Origin: Mycoplasma sp. Mirounga ES2805-ORL
GTDB taxonomy: Bacteria; Bacillota_I; Bacilli_A; Mycoplasmatales; Metamycoplasmataceae
DNA length: 64,000 nt
Direction of reading: 5' to 3'
NCBI RefSeq assembly: GCF_017084445.1
Contig: NZ_CP070947.1
Location: 372,001 to 436,000, forward strand
Shown: positions 30,812 through 41,574 of the stretch, one piece after another
Position numbering within the stretch: position 1 is the first letter of the stretch
Layout: every line of letters begins with the position of its first letter
Translations under genes and position numbers: made by a program
The notes under the pieces: generated by a model
Seen by the model: the letters and a program-made list of their open reading frames with translations, nothing else
What the model was told of the DNA's origin: nothing
The model's database searches: none

Positions 30812-31612
30812 CTAAAATCTTACGGATAAGCAAGTAAATCCGCCATCAATTTTTTTGTATTCAGATGTATCCGATTCAACAATTTGTTTATAGCCCTTTA
30901 ATTTAGATAACATTTCTTTTGTTTTAGGATATCCCGCTGGCATAAATAATGTTCCGTTGATGTAAATAACATTTACAGCATAATTTTCTTCTTTAGGAAT
31001 TCTAATTAAGTTAAATTTTTGAAATTCCTTTGTTAATTCAAATTCACCCGTAACTAATAAATTATTATTTTCAATATATGTTGTTCCAGTTTTTAAATGC
31101 AAAAATTCAGTAACCGGAATTGCAATAACTTTTTTGCCTAGAGGTTTTACAAATTCAGCAAATTGATCAATTGCTGCTTGATTTGTTCTTTTACTTAGAC
31201 CTATGTAGTATGTATCTCCAATTGGTAAAACATCACCACCATCCATAAAACCTGGACTCTTAATGTATTTTATTTTATCTGATGAGAATAGTTTTTTGAT
31301 TTCCTTTTCCATTTCTAATTTTTCACCATTACGTGTCTTATCTCCTGGGTTAGTCATAATTGCCAATTCATTTGGAATTACAACAACAGGATCTTCTACA
31401 AAACATGAATCTGGGTATTCTTCAAGCGCTGGTAATTCAATAACATCAATTCCTAATGATTTAATTTTTTTAACATATTCTTCTCATTGAGCAAGAGCTT
31501 TAGAATATTCAGGCTTGCCTAAATGTTCTAATTCCGCTCAATCATTGATACCTTCTACCATTGATTTTCCTGGTTTACGTACAATAAATCTTTTAAAAAC
31601 AAGTTCTTTCAT
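30812..31612 (-). CDS. dimethylarginine dimethylaminohydrolase (DDAH)-like protein
   Basis: A 266-residue guanidino-group-modifying enzyme. DDAH turns methylated arginine into citrulline plus an amine. The sequence has SCFVEDPVVVI near residue 68, PGFMDGGDVL near 120, the catalytic His172 in EFLHLKTGTTYI and the catalytic Cys261 in the C-terminal GGFTCLSVRF; these fit DDAH better than arginine deiminase, which is about 410 residues. Two TGA-Trp codons. Start ATG 31612 follows GGAGAG. Its promoter region carries a 9-bp inverted repeat. It could instead act on a related substrate. Confidence 0.88.
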
Positions 31613-31644
31613 ATCTCTCCTTAAGTGATTATTATTTGTAAATA

Positions 31645-31667
31645 ATCTATTTACATTATAAATAGAT
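31645..31667 (-). promoter_or_regulatory. promoter/operator of the DDAH-like gene
   Basis: ATCTATTTA-CATTA-TAAATAGAT is a perfect 9-bp inverted repeat. It covers a minus-strand TATAAT (31655-31660) placed 42 bases before the DDAH start, which is how repressor operators are usually laid. No regulator is encoded next to it. Confidence 0.5.
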
Positions 31668-31891
31668 AAAGTGCCTAATATAAGCATAGCTCTAATAATT
31701 TATAAACTTTTGAAATTTTGAATACAAAAATCAATCACATTCATCAATTTTAGAGTTGTTTTGTAATGATTTCATTCTTTAAAATAGTTTTACAAATTAA
31801 AGTTTTTTATAAAGAAATTTAGTCCAAATAATTCAATTAATATTTTTAATACATGAAATACAAAAAAACTATAGATACTAAAAATAAATAT

Positions 31892-31918
31892 TTAGCACTC
31901 TTAGCACTTATATGCTAA
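31892..31918 (+). promoter_or_regulatory. CIRCE heat-shock operator of dnaJ
   Basis: TTAGCACTC (31892-31900), a 9-base spacer, and ATATGCTAA (31910-31918) match the HrcA operator with a perfect left half and 6 of 9 in the right half. The end overlaps a TAAAAT -10 box (31916-31921), only nine bases before the dnaJ ATG. The rest of the 318-base gap before dnaJ shows nothing else beyond the DDAH operator and A/T-rich DNA. Confidence 0.75.
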
Positions 31919-31930
31919 AATAATTACATT

Positions 31931-33133
31931 ATGTCAAAAAATTATTATCAAGTACTAGGCGTAAATAAAAACGCAACTGAAAAAGAAATCAAATCTGCAT
32001 ACCGTAAATTAGCTATGAAATATCACCCTGATAAATTAAAGGATGGAACAAGTGATCAAAAAATGGCTGAGCTTAATGAAGCATATGAAGTATTAATGGA
32101 TCCAAAGAAAAAATCAAATTATGACCGTTATGGAAGCCCTGATGGTCCACAAGGATATCCTGGTGGTGCTGGTCCTACATCTCGTCAAAGATCTGGTGGT
32201 ATGGATGTTAACATGGGTGGTTTTAGCAATTTTGCTGAAGACATTTTCAATAGTTTCTTTGGAAACTTCACATCAGGTAGAAAATCTTCATCTAGTCAAC
32301 AAAGACGTTCATCTACTAATTCAACATCTAGTGGTGCTAGAAGAGCTCCTGCTCATGAAAAAGTAAGAGGAGAAGATACAGCAAAAAAAATTTCAATTAG
32401 TTTCGCAGACGCTATAAAGGGAACTAAGATTAAGGAAGAATTGCCAAAATGAGAACTTTGTTCAAAATGTAAGGCAACAGGCGCTAATTCTCCAAGAGAT
32501 ATTGCAACATGTCCTACTTGTCGCGGTACGGGTAGTGTTGCTAAAACATTGCAAACTCCTTTTGGATATCAAAAAACAATTTCTACCTGTTCAAATTGTT
32601 CAGGGTCTGGTAGAGTTATTTTAAAACCATGTACTATATGTAAAGGTACAACATATACTAAAAAAACTAAAAAAGTTACAATTAATATTCCTGAAGGAAC
32701 TGACGATGGAGACAAAATCAAACTTACTGGTTTTGGTGAAAAAGGCCAATACGGCGGTGAATCAGGAGATATGTATGTAGTTATTTCCGTAAAATCACAT
32801 AAATATTTCAAACGTAACGGATTAGATGTTCTATTTGACTTCCCAGTTTCTTTTTTAGATATTATTAAAGAAAATACAGTTATTGTTCAAACTCCATACA
32901 ATAGTTCAAAAATTAAATTGAAATCCTCATATCAAACAGGTAAAGTATTAAATTTGTCAGGAAAAGGTGTTAAAAGTTCTAAAGGAACAGGTAATTTAAA
33001 AATAACACTTAGAGTTGTTATGCCATCATTTTCTCAAAAAGAATTTGAAGAAATGGCTGAACTTCTTGAACCATATGAAGATACAATTAATAAAGAATTA
33101 GTTGAAGAAGTTAAAAAGTCATCAAATGAATAA
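31931..33133 (+). CDS. dnaJ: chaperone DnaJ
   Basis: A 400-residue type I J-protein that delivers substrates to DnaK and stimulates its ATPase. The J-domain has YHPDK at about 31-35. A Gly/Ser/Arg-rich linker follows (residues about 70-145). Four zinc-binding repeats follow ([32 protein letters not shown]), then the beta-rich substrate domain ([24 protein letters not shown]). One TGA-Trp lies before the first zinc repeat. No Shine-Dalgarno; CIRCE-controlled and probably leaderless. dnaK is not in this window. Confidence 0.96.
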
Positions 33134-33145
33134 TTATTATTGGAA

Positions 33146-33170
33146 AATTAGCATTAAATGCTAATTTTTT
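33146..33170 (+). terminator. terminator of dnaJ
   Basis: ATTAGCAT/ATGCTAAT stem with a 3-base loop followed by TTTTTT. Confidence 0.85.
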
Positions 33171-33175
33171 TATAA

Positions 33176-33197
33176 AAAAATACCTTGTGAGGTATTT
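33176..33197 (-). terminator. terminator of DUF2188 gene
   Basis: On the minus strand AATACCT/AGGTATT with a 4-base loop followed by TTTTT, next to the convergent dnaJ terminator. Confidence 0.8.
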
Positions 33198-33201
33198 AAG
33201 A

Positions 33202-33447
33202 TTATATCTTTTTCTTATGCTTAATACTATCACGAATCCTACCAGTTTTTCTATGAATTAGCACAGTGCCATTACTTTTTTTAGATAAGTCATTAGCAAA
33301 ATCAATTGCTTCTTTTTGCGTAGCAAATATTTTTGTTGCTCTTGAACTATTATTTTTCTTAACTTGCCATTCATTTCCCTTGGTTGTAACATGATAGACA
33401 TTACTTGTTTTTTTTATCTCTTTTTCTGGTTTATTTAAAAATTTCAT
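33202..33447 (-). CDS. DUF2188 domain protein
   Basis: An 81-residue basic protein. The pattern VYHVTTKGNEWQVKKNNSSRATKIFATQKEAIDFANDL...GTVLIHRKTGRIRDS matches DUF2188, a small domain found in many bacteria, sometimes in tandem. Function unknown. GGAGC lies upstream of ATG 33447. It sits 76 bases downstream of secA on the same strand and ends in its own terminator. Confidence 0.85.
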   Translation of the reverse strand: MKFLNKPEKEIKKTSNVYHVTTKGNEWQVKKNNSSRATKIFATQKEAIDFANDLSKKSNGTVLIHRKTGRIRDSIKHKKKI

Positions 33448-33523
33448 ATTTTGCTCCGCTATCTACGATTAATAAAATCATAATTACATTTTACCAAAAA
33501 CTATCTTAAATACAAAAACAGCT

Positions 33524-36016
33524 CTATTCAGATTTAATTTTAGATTTAACTTGTTCATAAAAATCTAAAATATACTTTTCTTGCTCTTCAATAGTTCAAT
33601 TTTCATCCAATACAAGTGTTGCAACAAGTTGTTGATAAATAGGATCGCTTTTAACACTCTCGGGAATAATGCTTTCGCGTCCTAATCTATCATTAAAGAT
33701 CTTCTTAACAACATCAAAAGCAATATCTTTAAGCATTTGTTCAAACTTATTACTTCCTTCAGTTGTATAAACTTGATAAGGATTTTTTTGTGAATATTGA
33801 ACAAGGTTAACGTTAGAACGCAGCTTATCCATAACATCAATATGGCTTTGTCAATATCTGTCAATAATTGAAAGCATTGAAGATTTCTCAAATTCTTTTA
33901 AATATTCTTGATCTGTTTTTTTAATAGCTATACCTTTTCATATTTCAAAAAATTCAATAAACTTGTTATAAACATAATCTTTTAGTTCAGTTTCATGAAT
34001 CTTTGACAATTCATCTCTATTAAATTTTTCTTTAACACCAGCACCTAAAACTAATGTATTTAAATAATCAACAAATTTATAATATTCAAAATTACCTGAA
34101 TTATTTCTAAATTCTCTCGAACTAACTAATTGATTAGAAACATTTTTCATCATTTTTTTAAGAATAAACTCAACATCATCATTAACTAGTATAAGGTCTC
34201 TTTGAGCATAGAATAAGTCTCTTTGTTGTCTTATAACGTCATCATAATGAAGAACACTTTTACGGCTGTCATAGTTAAAACCTTCAATTTTCTTTTGAGC
34301 GTGTTTAAATCCAAATTGAAGATTTTTATTAGTAATTTCAGAATCACCTTTATCGGCATAGGATTCTTTAAACTCTTCATAATTTGAAAAACGCTGCATT
34401 AATTGATCATCAAGGGAAACATAGAATTTTGATTCACCGGGGTCACCTTGACGACCTGAACGACCACGTAACTGATTATCAATTCTTCTACTTTCGGCTC
34501 TATCAGTTCCAATAACATAAAGACCACCTAATTCTAGCGCTTCTTTACTTGGCTTAATATCTGTACCACGACCAGCCATATTAGTAGCAATAGTAACTGA
34601 TTTAACTTCACCGGCTTTGGAAATAATATCTGCTTCACTAGCATTTTGCTTAGCGTTTAAAACGGTATGAGGAATATTAGCTTTTAATAGATGTTTATGC
34701 AATATTTCACTATCTTCAATTTGTGCTGTACCAATAAGCGTTGGTTGTCCCTTTTCATAAAGTTGTTTAACTTTTTCAGTAACTGCTTTTCATTTAGCTT
34801 CATAGTTGCCAAAAATTGAATCATCATGATCTACACGAATAACCGGTTTATTTGTAGGAACAACATTAACACGCATATTATAAATATCAATAAACTCTTG
34901 CTCCTCAGTTTTCGCAGTACCGGTCATACCACAAAGCTTTTCGAACATACGGAAAAAATTTTGGTAAGTAATTGTAGCTAAAGTTTTTGTTTCAGGTTCA
35001 ACTTCAACTTGCTCTTTAGCTTGAAGTGCTTGTTGCAAACCTTCAGAATATGCACGGCCTTCCATTATACGTCCTGTAAAGGCATCAACCAATTCTATTT
35101 TTCCTTCTCTTACTATATATTCAACATTATTCTTCATAACTTTATGAGCTCTTAATGCATTTTGAACTCTATGAACTAATTCAGAGTTTTCTATATCATA
35201 AAGATTTTCAATGTTAAAAAATTGATTAGCACGTTGAACACCATTAAATGTTAAAGAAATAGCTTTAGATTCTTCATCAATTTCATAATCATCTGGAGTT
35301 AGTGTTCTAACAAATTGATCAGCAGAAAAATATGTGTTAACATCTTTACCTTCACCGCCTGAAATAATTAATGGTGTTTTTGCTTCATCAATAAGAATAG
35401 AGTCAGCTTCATCAATCAAACAAAAATGAAGTCCTCTTTGAACTTTTTCCTCTAATGAACCTGCCATATTATCTCTTAGATAATCAAATCCTAATTCAGA
35501 GTGGATAGAATATGTAATATCACATGCATAAGCTTGTCTTTTTAAATGTGGTTCCATTTGAGCTTTATTAATTCCGACAGTTAAACCTAAAAAATTGAAC
35601 ACTTGTCCCATTTCGATAGCATCACGTTCTGAAAGATATTCATTAACAGTTGAAACTATTGCGCCTTTTCCTGATAAAGCATTTAAATAAACTGGAGCAA
35701 TAGAAGTGATTGTCTTACCCTCACCAGTTTTCATTTCTGCAACACTACTTAAATCTAATAAAACTCCACCAATCATTTGAACATCAAACGGCCTTTTTCC
35801 TAAAATTCTTTTTGTAGCTTCACGACAAACGGCAAAAACTTCAGGCCTAATATCATCTGTTGTCTCACCACTTGCTAAACGTGATCTAAATTGTCTAGTT
35901 TTATTTTTTAGTTCATCATCACTTAGTTTTGAAATAAGTGGCTCATATTGATTTATTTTCTTAAGTGTTTTTTCCGCAACACGCATTTCCATTGATTTTA
36001 AATTAAATAATTTCAT
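33524..36016 (-). CDS. secA: preprotein translocase ATPase SecA
   Basis: An 830-residue motor that drives proteins through SecYEG. GEGKT (Walker A) near residue 104, LGFDYLRDN near 181, DEADSILIDEAKTPLIISGG near 209, CGMTGTA near 372, and in the second half TNMAGRGTDI, GLYVIGTDRAESRRIDNQLRGRSGRQGDPG. The C-terminal zinc-binding tail is absent, as is usual in mollicutes. Three TGA-Trp codons. Start ATG 36016. Confidence 0.97.
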
Positions 36017-36065
36017 ATTTTAATATTTTATACTAATACTAAATATTAAGAATATATAAAGAGAT

Positions 36066-36095
36066 ATAAAAAAGTAGGTTATACCTACTTAAATA
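36066..36095 (-). terminator. terminator after the repeat membrane protein
   Basis: AAGTAGGT/ACCTACTT stem with a 3-base loop; six T follow on the minus strand. It separates this gene from secA. Confidence 0.8.
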
Positions 36096-36117
36096 TTTTT
36101 AGTTATCTTATTTACTA

Positions 36118-37059
36118 TTATTCATTTTCATTATCTTGAATAGAGTCTTGATAATTAAAGTTTAAATCTTGTCCTTGTTCTGGAGCAACATTAGTTTGCC
36201 TGCTTTGTTGCATAAAAGGGTTATTAATTGTTGTTGTACCAGTAAGTTGCAATGTAGAAGTTCTAGTTTGAGCTGGATTTCTAAATTGTGAAGCTTGACG
36301 TGCTCTTTGGTGGCTTATTAATTTTTGTGATTTTCAAATTGAGAATTTGGAATTTGGATTATCAATTTTAGTATTCATTATCATAAATGCAATAAACATA
36401 AATGGAAGCATAACTGATGCTAGTTTTAGAAACTCTACTTTTTGAATTACTTGTGGCATTGTTTTTGCTAGCGTTACATTTGTAATATGAATAGCCATTA
36501 GTGATGAACCAATTAATAGGTATAAACAAATAAGAGTTGCAAATAAATTTACTAATAAATTAGGTATGTTTTCTAAGTCACTAAATATACTTATCAATGG
36601 GAAAACAATGCCTGACACACATGAAATAGCTATTAAACATAAAATAATAACTGCATATCAAGGTTTTCTAAATCATAAGAATAAGTTTCAATCAACTCAT
36701 CTTAAAAATGATTGAGGGTTTGCGACACTAGTTGTTCGTTGCATATTCATTGTTCTAGTTTGACCTTGTCTAGGAGGAATAGGTCCTCTTTGTTGTGGGC
36801 CAAAAGGAGGAATGTTCATTGTTCTAGTTTGACCTTGTCTAGGAGGAATAGGTCCTCTTTGTTGTGGGCCAAAAGGAGGAATGTTCATTGTTCTAGTTTG
36901 ACCTTGTCTGGGAGGAATAGGTCCTCTTTGTTGTGCATTTTGCATTGGATTCATTGAATATGGTGATTTTTGATGATCAATATTATTTAAATCATGTTGA
37001 TTAGAATTAAACATATTATTTTCTCTGTTTTCACCTTCATTAAATTTATCTATATTCAT
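36118..37059 (-). CDS. membrane protein with Pro/Gln/Arg-rich tandem repeat
   Basis: A 313-residue protein not recognised as any family. Residues about 40-105 are a tandem repeat with a 23-residue period (core RGPIPPRQGQTRTMNIPPFG), present about 2.7 times. A hydrophobic region with about three membrane helices follows (residues about 130-235), then a polar, Gln/Asn-rich C-terminal tail (about 240-313). The N-terminus has no signal peptide, so the repeat domain is probably cytoplasmic unless the topology is inverted. Two TGA-Trp codons flank the membrane region. Likely evolving by repeat-number change. Confidence 0.75.
36746..36934 (-). repeat. 69-bp tandem repeat within the membrane-protein gene
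   Basis: Copy 1 36746-36814, copy 2 36815-36883 (identical) and partial copy 3 36884-36934 with one A-to-G difference. The unit is an exact multiple of three, so copy-number change keeps the frame. Confidence 0.95.
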
Positions 37060-37234
37060 AGGTTCTTCCTTCTTCTTTTAAAAATAGTTATTGTTATTTC
37101 TACATTTAAAATATTCTAATAAATATTTAAGAAAATATTATCAATATGTATATGTAATATTATATATGCAATTTTTACAAATAAACAAGTAATAAATATT
37201 TATTTAATTTTTAAAAAAAGTATATTAGTTACCT

Positions 37235-38050
37235 TTATTTAAGAAATCTAGTTCTAAACGCATAATCTTCAAGGGCTTCACCTAAACCATTTTGTTCTAC
37301 ACTAGATGTGTAAAAATTAGAGTTTTTTTTAACAGCTTCGGCACTATTATCCATAGCATAAGAGAAATTACATTCCTTAAACATTGGTATATCATTAATG
37401 TTATCTCCTATGCTCATTACATTATCTGGATTTGCTTCAAACACATTTTCACATATTCATTTGATACCTGAACCTTTAGATGTTTTATCAGGGACAATTT
37501 CAATATATGACTTTAGATTTTCAATATTTAGTAATAATTTTTGTGAATTTAGCCTATCAAAAGCTGCATCAATTAAGTTTTTGTTAGAACTTATCAATTC
37601 TATTTTAAAAATGTTTTTAGGCAGTTTGTTAGTAATTTTTCAATCATGATAGTCCATGAAATTTTCTAAGAATTTTTTCGTAGATTCTTCAGAGTTAAAC
37701 AAATAAAGATTGTCTTCATCATAAAAAAATGCAGTTAAATTAAAATCTTTAGCAATTTCTAATACTTTGATTCCTTCATTATGATAAATAAATTTTTTGT
37801 ATATAAGTTCATTTTTTCTACAATCATAAATTTGTGTTCCGCTACCAGCAATTATGTAATTTGAATTTAATTCTTTTGCTAAATCAAAAATTTTAGGTAA
37901 GAGAGGATTGCCTGTATTCAAAACAAATTCAATATTATTTTTTTCTTTTGCAAACAAAACGGAATTTTTTACTTCTTCTAGTAAATTTCTATTTGGATAT
38001 TCATATATTGTTCCATCAACATCACTAAAGCAAATTCTTTTATTTTTCAT
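37235..38050 (-). CDS. Cof-type HAD-superfamily hydrolase
   Basis: A 271-residue HAD phosphatase with a C2 cap. Motif I is FSDVDGTIYEY (nucleophile Asp near residue 9), motif II LNTGNP, motif III Lys near 190 (SKGSGIKW) and motif IV SIGDNINDIPMF near 215. Substrates of this group are sugar phosphates, nucleotides or FMN; none can be chosen. One TGA-Trp. It overlaps the end of gpmI by 11 bases. One of three such hydrolases in this window. Confidence 0.9.
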
Positions 38051-39560
38051 TTTTATATTCCCTTCTCATCTCAATTAATGATTTGCAGTTCATCTCTATA
38101 CTTGGTTTTATGTTCATATAATCAAGAATTGTTGGCGCAACATTAGCTAATATTCCATTACTTAGTTTTATATTTTTGTCTGTACAAACTAACATAACTG
38201 GATTATCAGTATGTTTAGTTGAAGGCATATCGTTTTCGTCCAGCATAACCTCTGAATTGCCGTGATCTGCAGTTATAAAAATAGTAATATTTTCCTTATT
38301 TGCAAACTCAATTATTTTTGCTAATGTATTGTCTAAATGTTCGATAGCTTGAATTGTTGCATTTAAATCACCAGTATGACCAACCATATCAGCATTAGCA
38401 AAATTAATTATTGATAAATCAACACTAGAAGCGTTATTCAATATTTGTTCAGTTATTTCATAAGCAGACATTTGAGGTGCTTCAGAATAACTTTTTACTT
38501 TTAATGATGGAACCATAATTCTTTTAGAATTTTTATATTCAATATCTTTTCCTCCATCCATAAAATATGTAACATGCGCATATTTTTGAGTTTCAGCAAT
38601 TCTTAATTGACTTAAATTGTTTTCCTCAATAACCTTTCCGATAGGTTTATTAATAACCATTTCTTCAAAAGCAACATTTGTTTTTAGACCCTCATATTTC
38701 ATCATTGAAATAAAGTTTTTAATTTTAATGTGTTTTTTTGGTTGGAAATCATATAAGTCGGATCCAATGAAGCAGTGTGTTAATTGCCTTGCTCTATCAG
38801 GTCTGAAATTAAAAAAAATAATTGAGTCTTCATTCTTAATCAAATTCGTATTAGGGTTATAAGCAGGTTCAAAAAATTCATCTGTTATATTTTCTTTGTA
38901 TTGACTATTTATGTAATCAATGGAATTATCAAATGTATTTATTCCGATCCCTTGCATAGCATTGAAATGTTTTTCGACTCTATCAAAATTTTTATCTCTA
39001 TCCATGCAAAAGAATCTGCCGCCAATACTTGCTATCTCATAGCCAAATTTTTCACAACGATTAATTAGTTTTTTAAGAGAATTAATAATTGATTTTGGCT
39101 TCACATCTCTACCATCACCTAAAACATGAACACTAACTTTTTTAACGTTGTTTTTATGAGCTAAATTGAGTAGTTGAAATAAGTGTTCTTCTGATGAATG
39201 AACACCCCCAGGACTCAATAAGCCAATTAAATGAAGAGTAGAATTATCATCTTTACATTTATCGAAAACATCTATAAAAACAGGATTTTTAGAAAAATCT
39301 CCTTTAACAATAGCTTGGTTTATTAAACTTAACCCTGTATAAACAATTTGACCAGCTCCTATATTTAAATGGCCAACCTCGCTGTTGCCCATTTGACCAT
39401 TCGGGAGACCCACAAATTCTCCGCTTGCTTTTATTAATGAATTAGGATATTCACTCAATAATCTATCAAAAGTCGGAGTTTTTGCTAATTTAAAAGCATT
39501 ACCTTTGATTGTATTACTCATTCCTAAGCCATCATAAATAATTAACATAGTTTTTTTCAT
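38040..39560 (-). CDS. gpmI: cofactor-independent phosphoglycerate mutase
   Basis: A 506-residue Mn-dependent mutase of glycolysis (3-PG to 2-PG). I chose ATG 39560 (MKKTMLIIYDGLGMS); an upstream in-frame ATG at 39596 would add twelve residues before the conserved start and has no support. GQMGNSEVGHLNIGAGQIV near residue 58 holds the phosphoserine; FFNFRPDRARQLT near 255 and ITADHGNSEVM near 435 hold metal ligands. No TGA codon. No clear Shine-Dalgarno. Confidence 0.96.
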   Translation of the reverse strand: MKKTMLIIYDGLGMSNTIKGNAFKLAKTPTFDRLLSEYPNSLIKASGEFVGLPNGQMGNSEVGHLNIGAGQIVYTGLSLINQAIVKGDFSKNPVFIDVFDKCKDDNSTLHLIGLLSPGGVHSSEEHLFQLLNLAHKNNVKKVSVHVLGDGRDVKPKSIINSLKKLINRCEKFGYEIASIGGRFFCMDRDKNFDRVEKHFNAMQGIGINTFDNSIDYINSQYKENITDEFFEPAYNPNTNLIKNEDSIIFFNFRPDRARQLTHCFIGSDLYDFQPKKHIKIKNFISMMKYEGLKTNVAFEEMVINKPIGKVIEENNLSQLRIAETQKYAHVTYFMDGGKDIEYKNSKRIMVPSLKVKSYSEAPQMSAYEITEQILNNASSVDLSIINFANADMVGHTGDLNATIQAIEHLDNTLAKIIEFANKENITIFITADHGNSEVMLDENDMPSTKHTDNPVMLVCTDKNIKLSNGILANVAPTILDYMNIKPSIEMNCKSLIEMRREYKNEK

Positions 39561-39735
39561 ATTTAAATAATATATTTTTTTTAAGAAAATTTTCATTTAT
39601 TTAAATAAATCAAATTTTTAAGCTTACTAAAATGTAAAAAAATATTTTTTTATCCACTATTTATTAAATTAAGGAATATTAATTTTAATATGCATATTTA
39701 TATGTAATAATTAATTATATAAATTTTGGAGACAC

Positions 39736-41565
39736 ATGAGTTATAGAGCATTATACAGAAAATATAGACCAGTAAATTTTGATGATGTTAAAGGTCAAGA
39801 CCATATTATCAAAACACTAAAAAATATTATTACAAATCATAAAGTAAGCCATGCTTACTTATTTTCTGGACCAAGGGGAACAGGAAAAACTAGTGTTGCA
39901 AGAATTTTTGCAAATGTTTTAAATTGTGGGCATTCACAAGACCTAACTAAGCTATGCAGTGAATGTGCCAAAAATATTGAAAGTAGTTTTGATATTATTG
40001 AAATGGACGGTGCTTCAAATAATGGTGTTAATGATATTCGAGAATTAAAAAATAGAATACAACACACACCCGCTAATAGTAATTATAAAGTTTATATTAT
40101 TGATGAAGTACATATGCTCTCGAAAGGTGCTTTTAATAGTTTATTAAAAACACTTGAAGAACCACCTGCACATGCGATATTCATTTTAGCAACAACAGAT
40201 GTACAAAAAATACCAGTTACAATCCTTTCAAGAGTTCAAAGATTTAACTTTAAAAAAATATCTAATACTGTTATGCGAGATCAACTTAAAAATATTTTAA
40301 ATTTAGAAGATGTTAAGTATGATGATGAAGTAATTAATTACATTGTTCGTCTAGCTTCAGGAGGTATGCGTGACGCCTTATCGATTGTAGAACAAGCGAT
40401 AGCATATGGTAATGGTACTTTAAAATTAAAAGATATTGAACAAGCATTCGGAATAACTTCAAATAAATCAGCAATTGAAATAATAAACAAATTATTCTTG
40501 GGCGAATTAAGAGAAGTTCTACAAGTATTTAATTTGTTAAAAGAACAGGGCTTGGATGCAGACTATTTTGTGAATTCAATTATAACGATTCTCAAAGATT
40601 ACCTTATATATAGTAAAACTAATGAATTATCAATTTTAGAGCAAATAACTATTCAAGAATTCAATGAACTCAGAATAAATCCTAAATTTGCTATGGATGC
40701 TAGTGAAGAATTATACAAATTACTTAAATCATTATATTATTCAGAAAATGTGTTTCAACTTATTGAATTATCCTTAATAAGGATAACTAATTTTTCAAAA
40801 AATAATGAAGTGCAAACAAATTTTACAAATAATCAAAATAAAGGAGAGATTATGTCAAAAAGTAAAACAGAAAAAAATATTGATACATTAGAAAAAGTTT
40901 TAAACCAAACACAAGAACTAATGGTGGAAAATACAAAGCTTAGAGATGAGTATACCTCAGTTAATGACATACTTAATGATGAATCAAGTTTTTTAATTGA
41001 TGATAACGGTATGGTTAGCACGAATGAGATCTCATTACAAGATGAATTAAAAGATTTAAAAAAATATAGTACATCAGGTATTCCGCCTTTTGATACTAAA
41101 TATAAATCTCTGACAACTTTTAACCAAAAATTGAATAAAAAAGAATTATTTAATTTGCTAGCTCAATCAGATGCTGATTCATGAACGGATAGCACTGAAA
41201 AACTAGAAGTAATAATAACAACAACATTAAGCCAAAAATATAGAGATATAATTTCTGTTTTAAGTTTATTAAAATTGAAAGCAGCAGGTAAAAAATTTAT
41301 GTTGTTTTATAGTTCAAAAATACCAGCACTTAACTATATCCAAGAAAATTGAAATAATTCAAACATTCAAGAATTTATAAAAGATTATTTTGGAAGTTAC
41401 AAACATATTTTTATATTTAATGATAAAAACATGTATAAAGAAGTAGCAACAGAAATAAAATCAATGATTAAAGAAGGTAAAAAAATAGACTTTAAGGATC
41501 TAGGCAACGTACCAATTAATGTTGTGAAAACAACGACTGAATCAATATTTGAAGATTTATTATAA
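39736..41565 (+). CDS. dnaX: DNA polymerase III subunit gamma/tau
   Basis: A 609-residue clamp-loader ATPase. The AAA+ part has Walker A GPRGTGKT near residue 45, zinc-binding Cys around 64-80, Walker B IIDEVHML near 119, sensor 1 LATTDVQK and the SRVQRF Arg finger. Domain III ends near residue 355. The C-terminal tau region (about 375-609) should bind polymerase. At residue 373 an AAGGAGA site stands six bases before an in-frame ATG (40852), so a separate 237-residue C-terminal product is possible. One TGA-Trp in the C-terminal part. Start ATG 39736 follows GGAGA. Confidence 0.95.
40841..40854 (+). promoter_or_regulatory. candidate internal ribosome binding site and start in dnaX
   Basis: AAGGAGAGATTATG lies in frame within dnaX at the linker between the clamp-loader and tau regions. 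The same AAGGAGA-type site precedes ybaB 730 bases on. Translation from here would give the C-terminal 237 residues alone. Confidence 0.5.
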
Positions 41566-41574
41566 GGAGAAATT

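Noticed and set aside
36746-36934. Possible CRISPR-like array.
   Set aside because: The units are contiguous 69-bp coding repeats without spacers, and no cas gene is present.
36712-36957. Plus-strand frame with repeats opposite the repeat membrane protein.
   Set aside because: It is the complement of the 69-bp repeat; the minus-strand frame extends through membrane helices and has normal composition.
39561-39596. Upstream ATG for GpmI (518 residues).
   Set aside because: The family begins at MKKTML...DGLG; the extra residues have no binding site.
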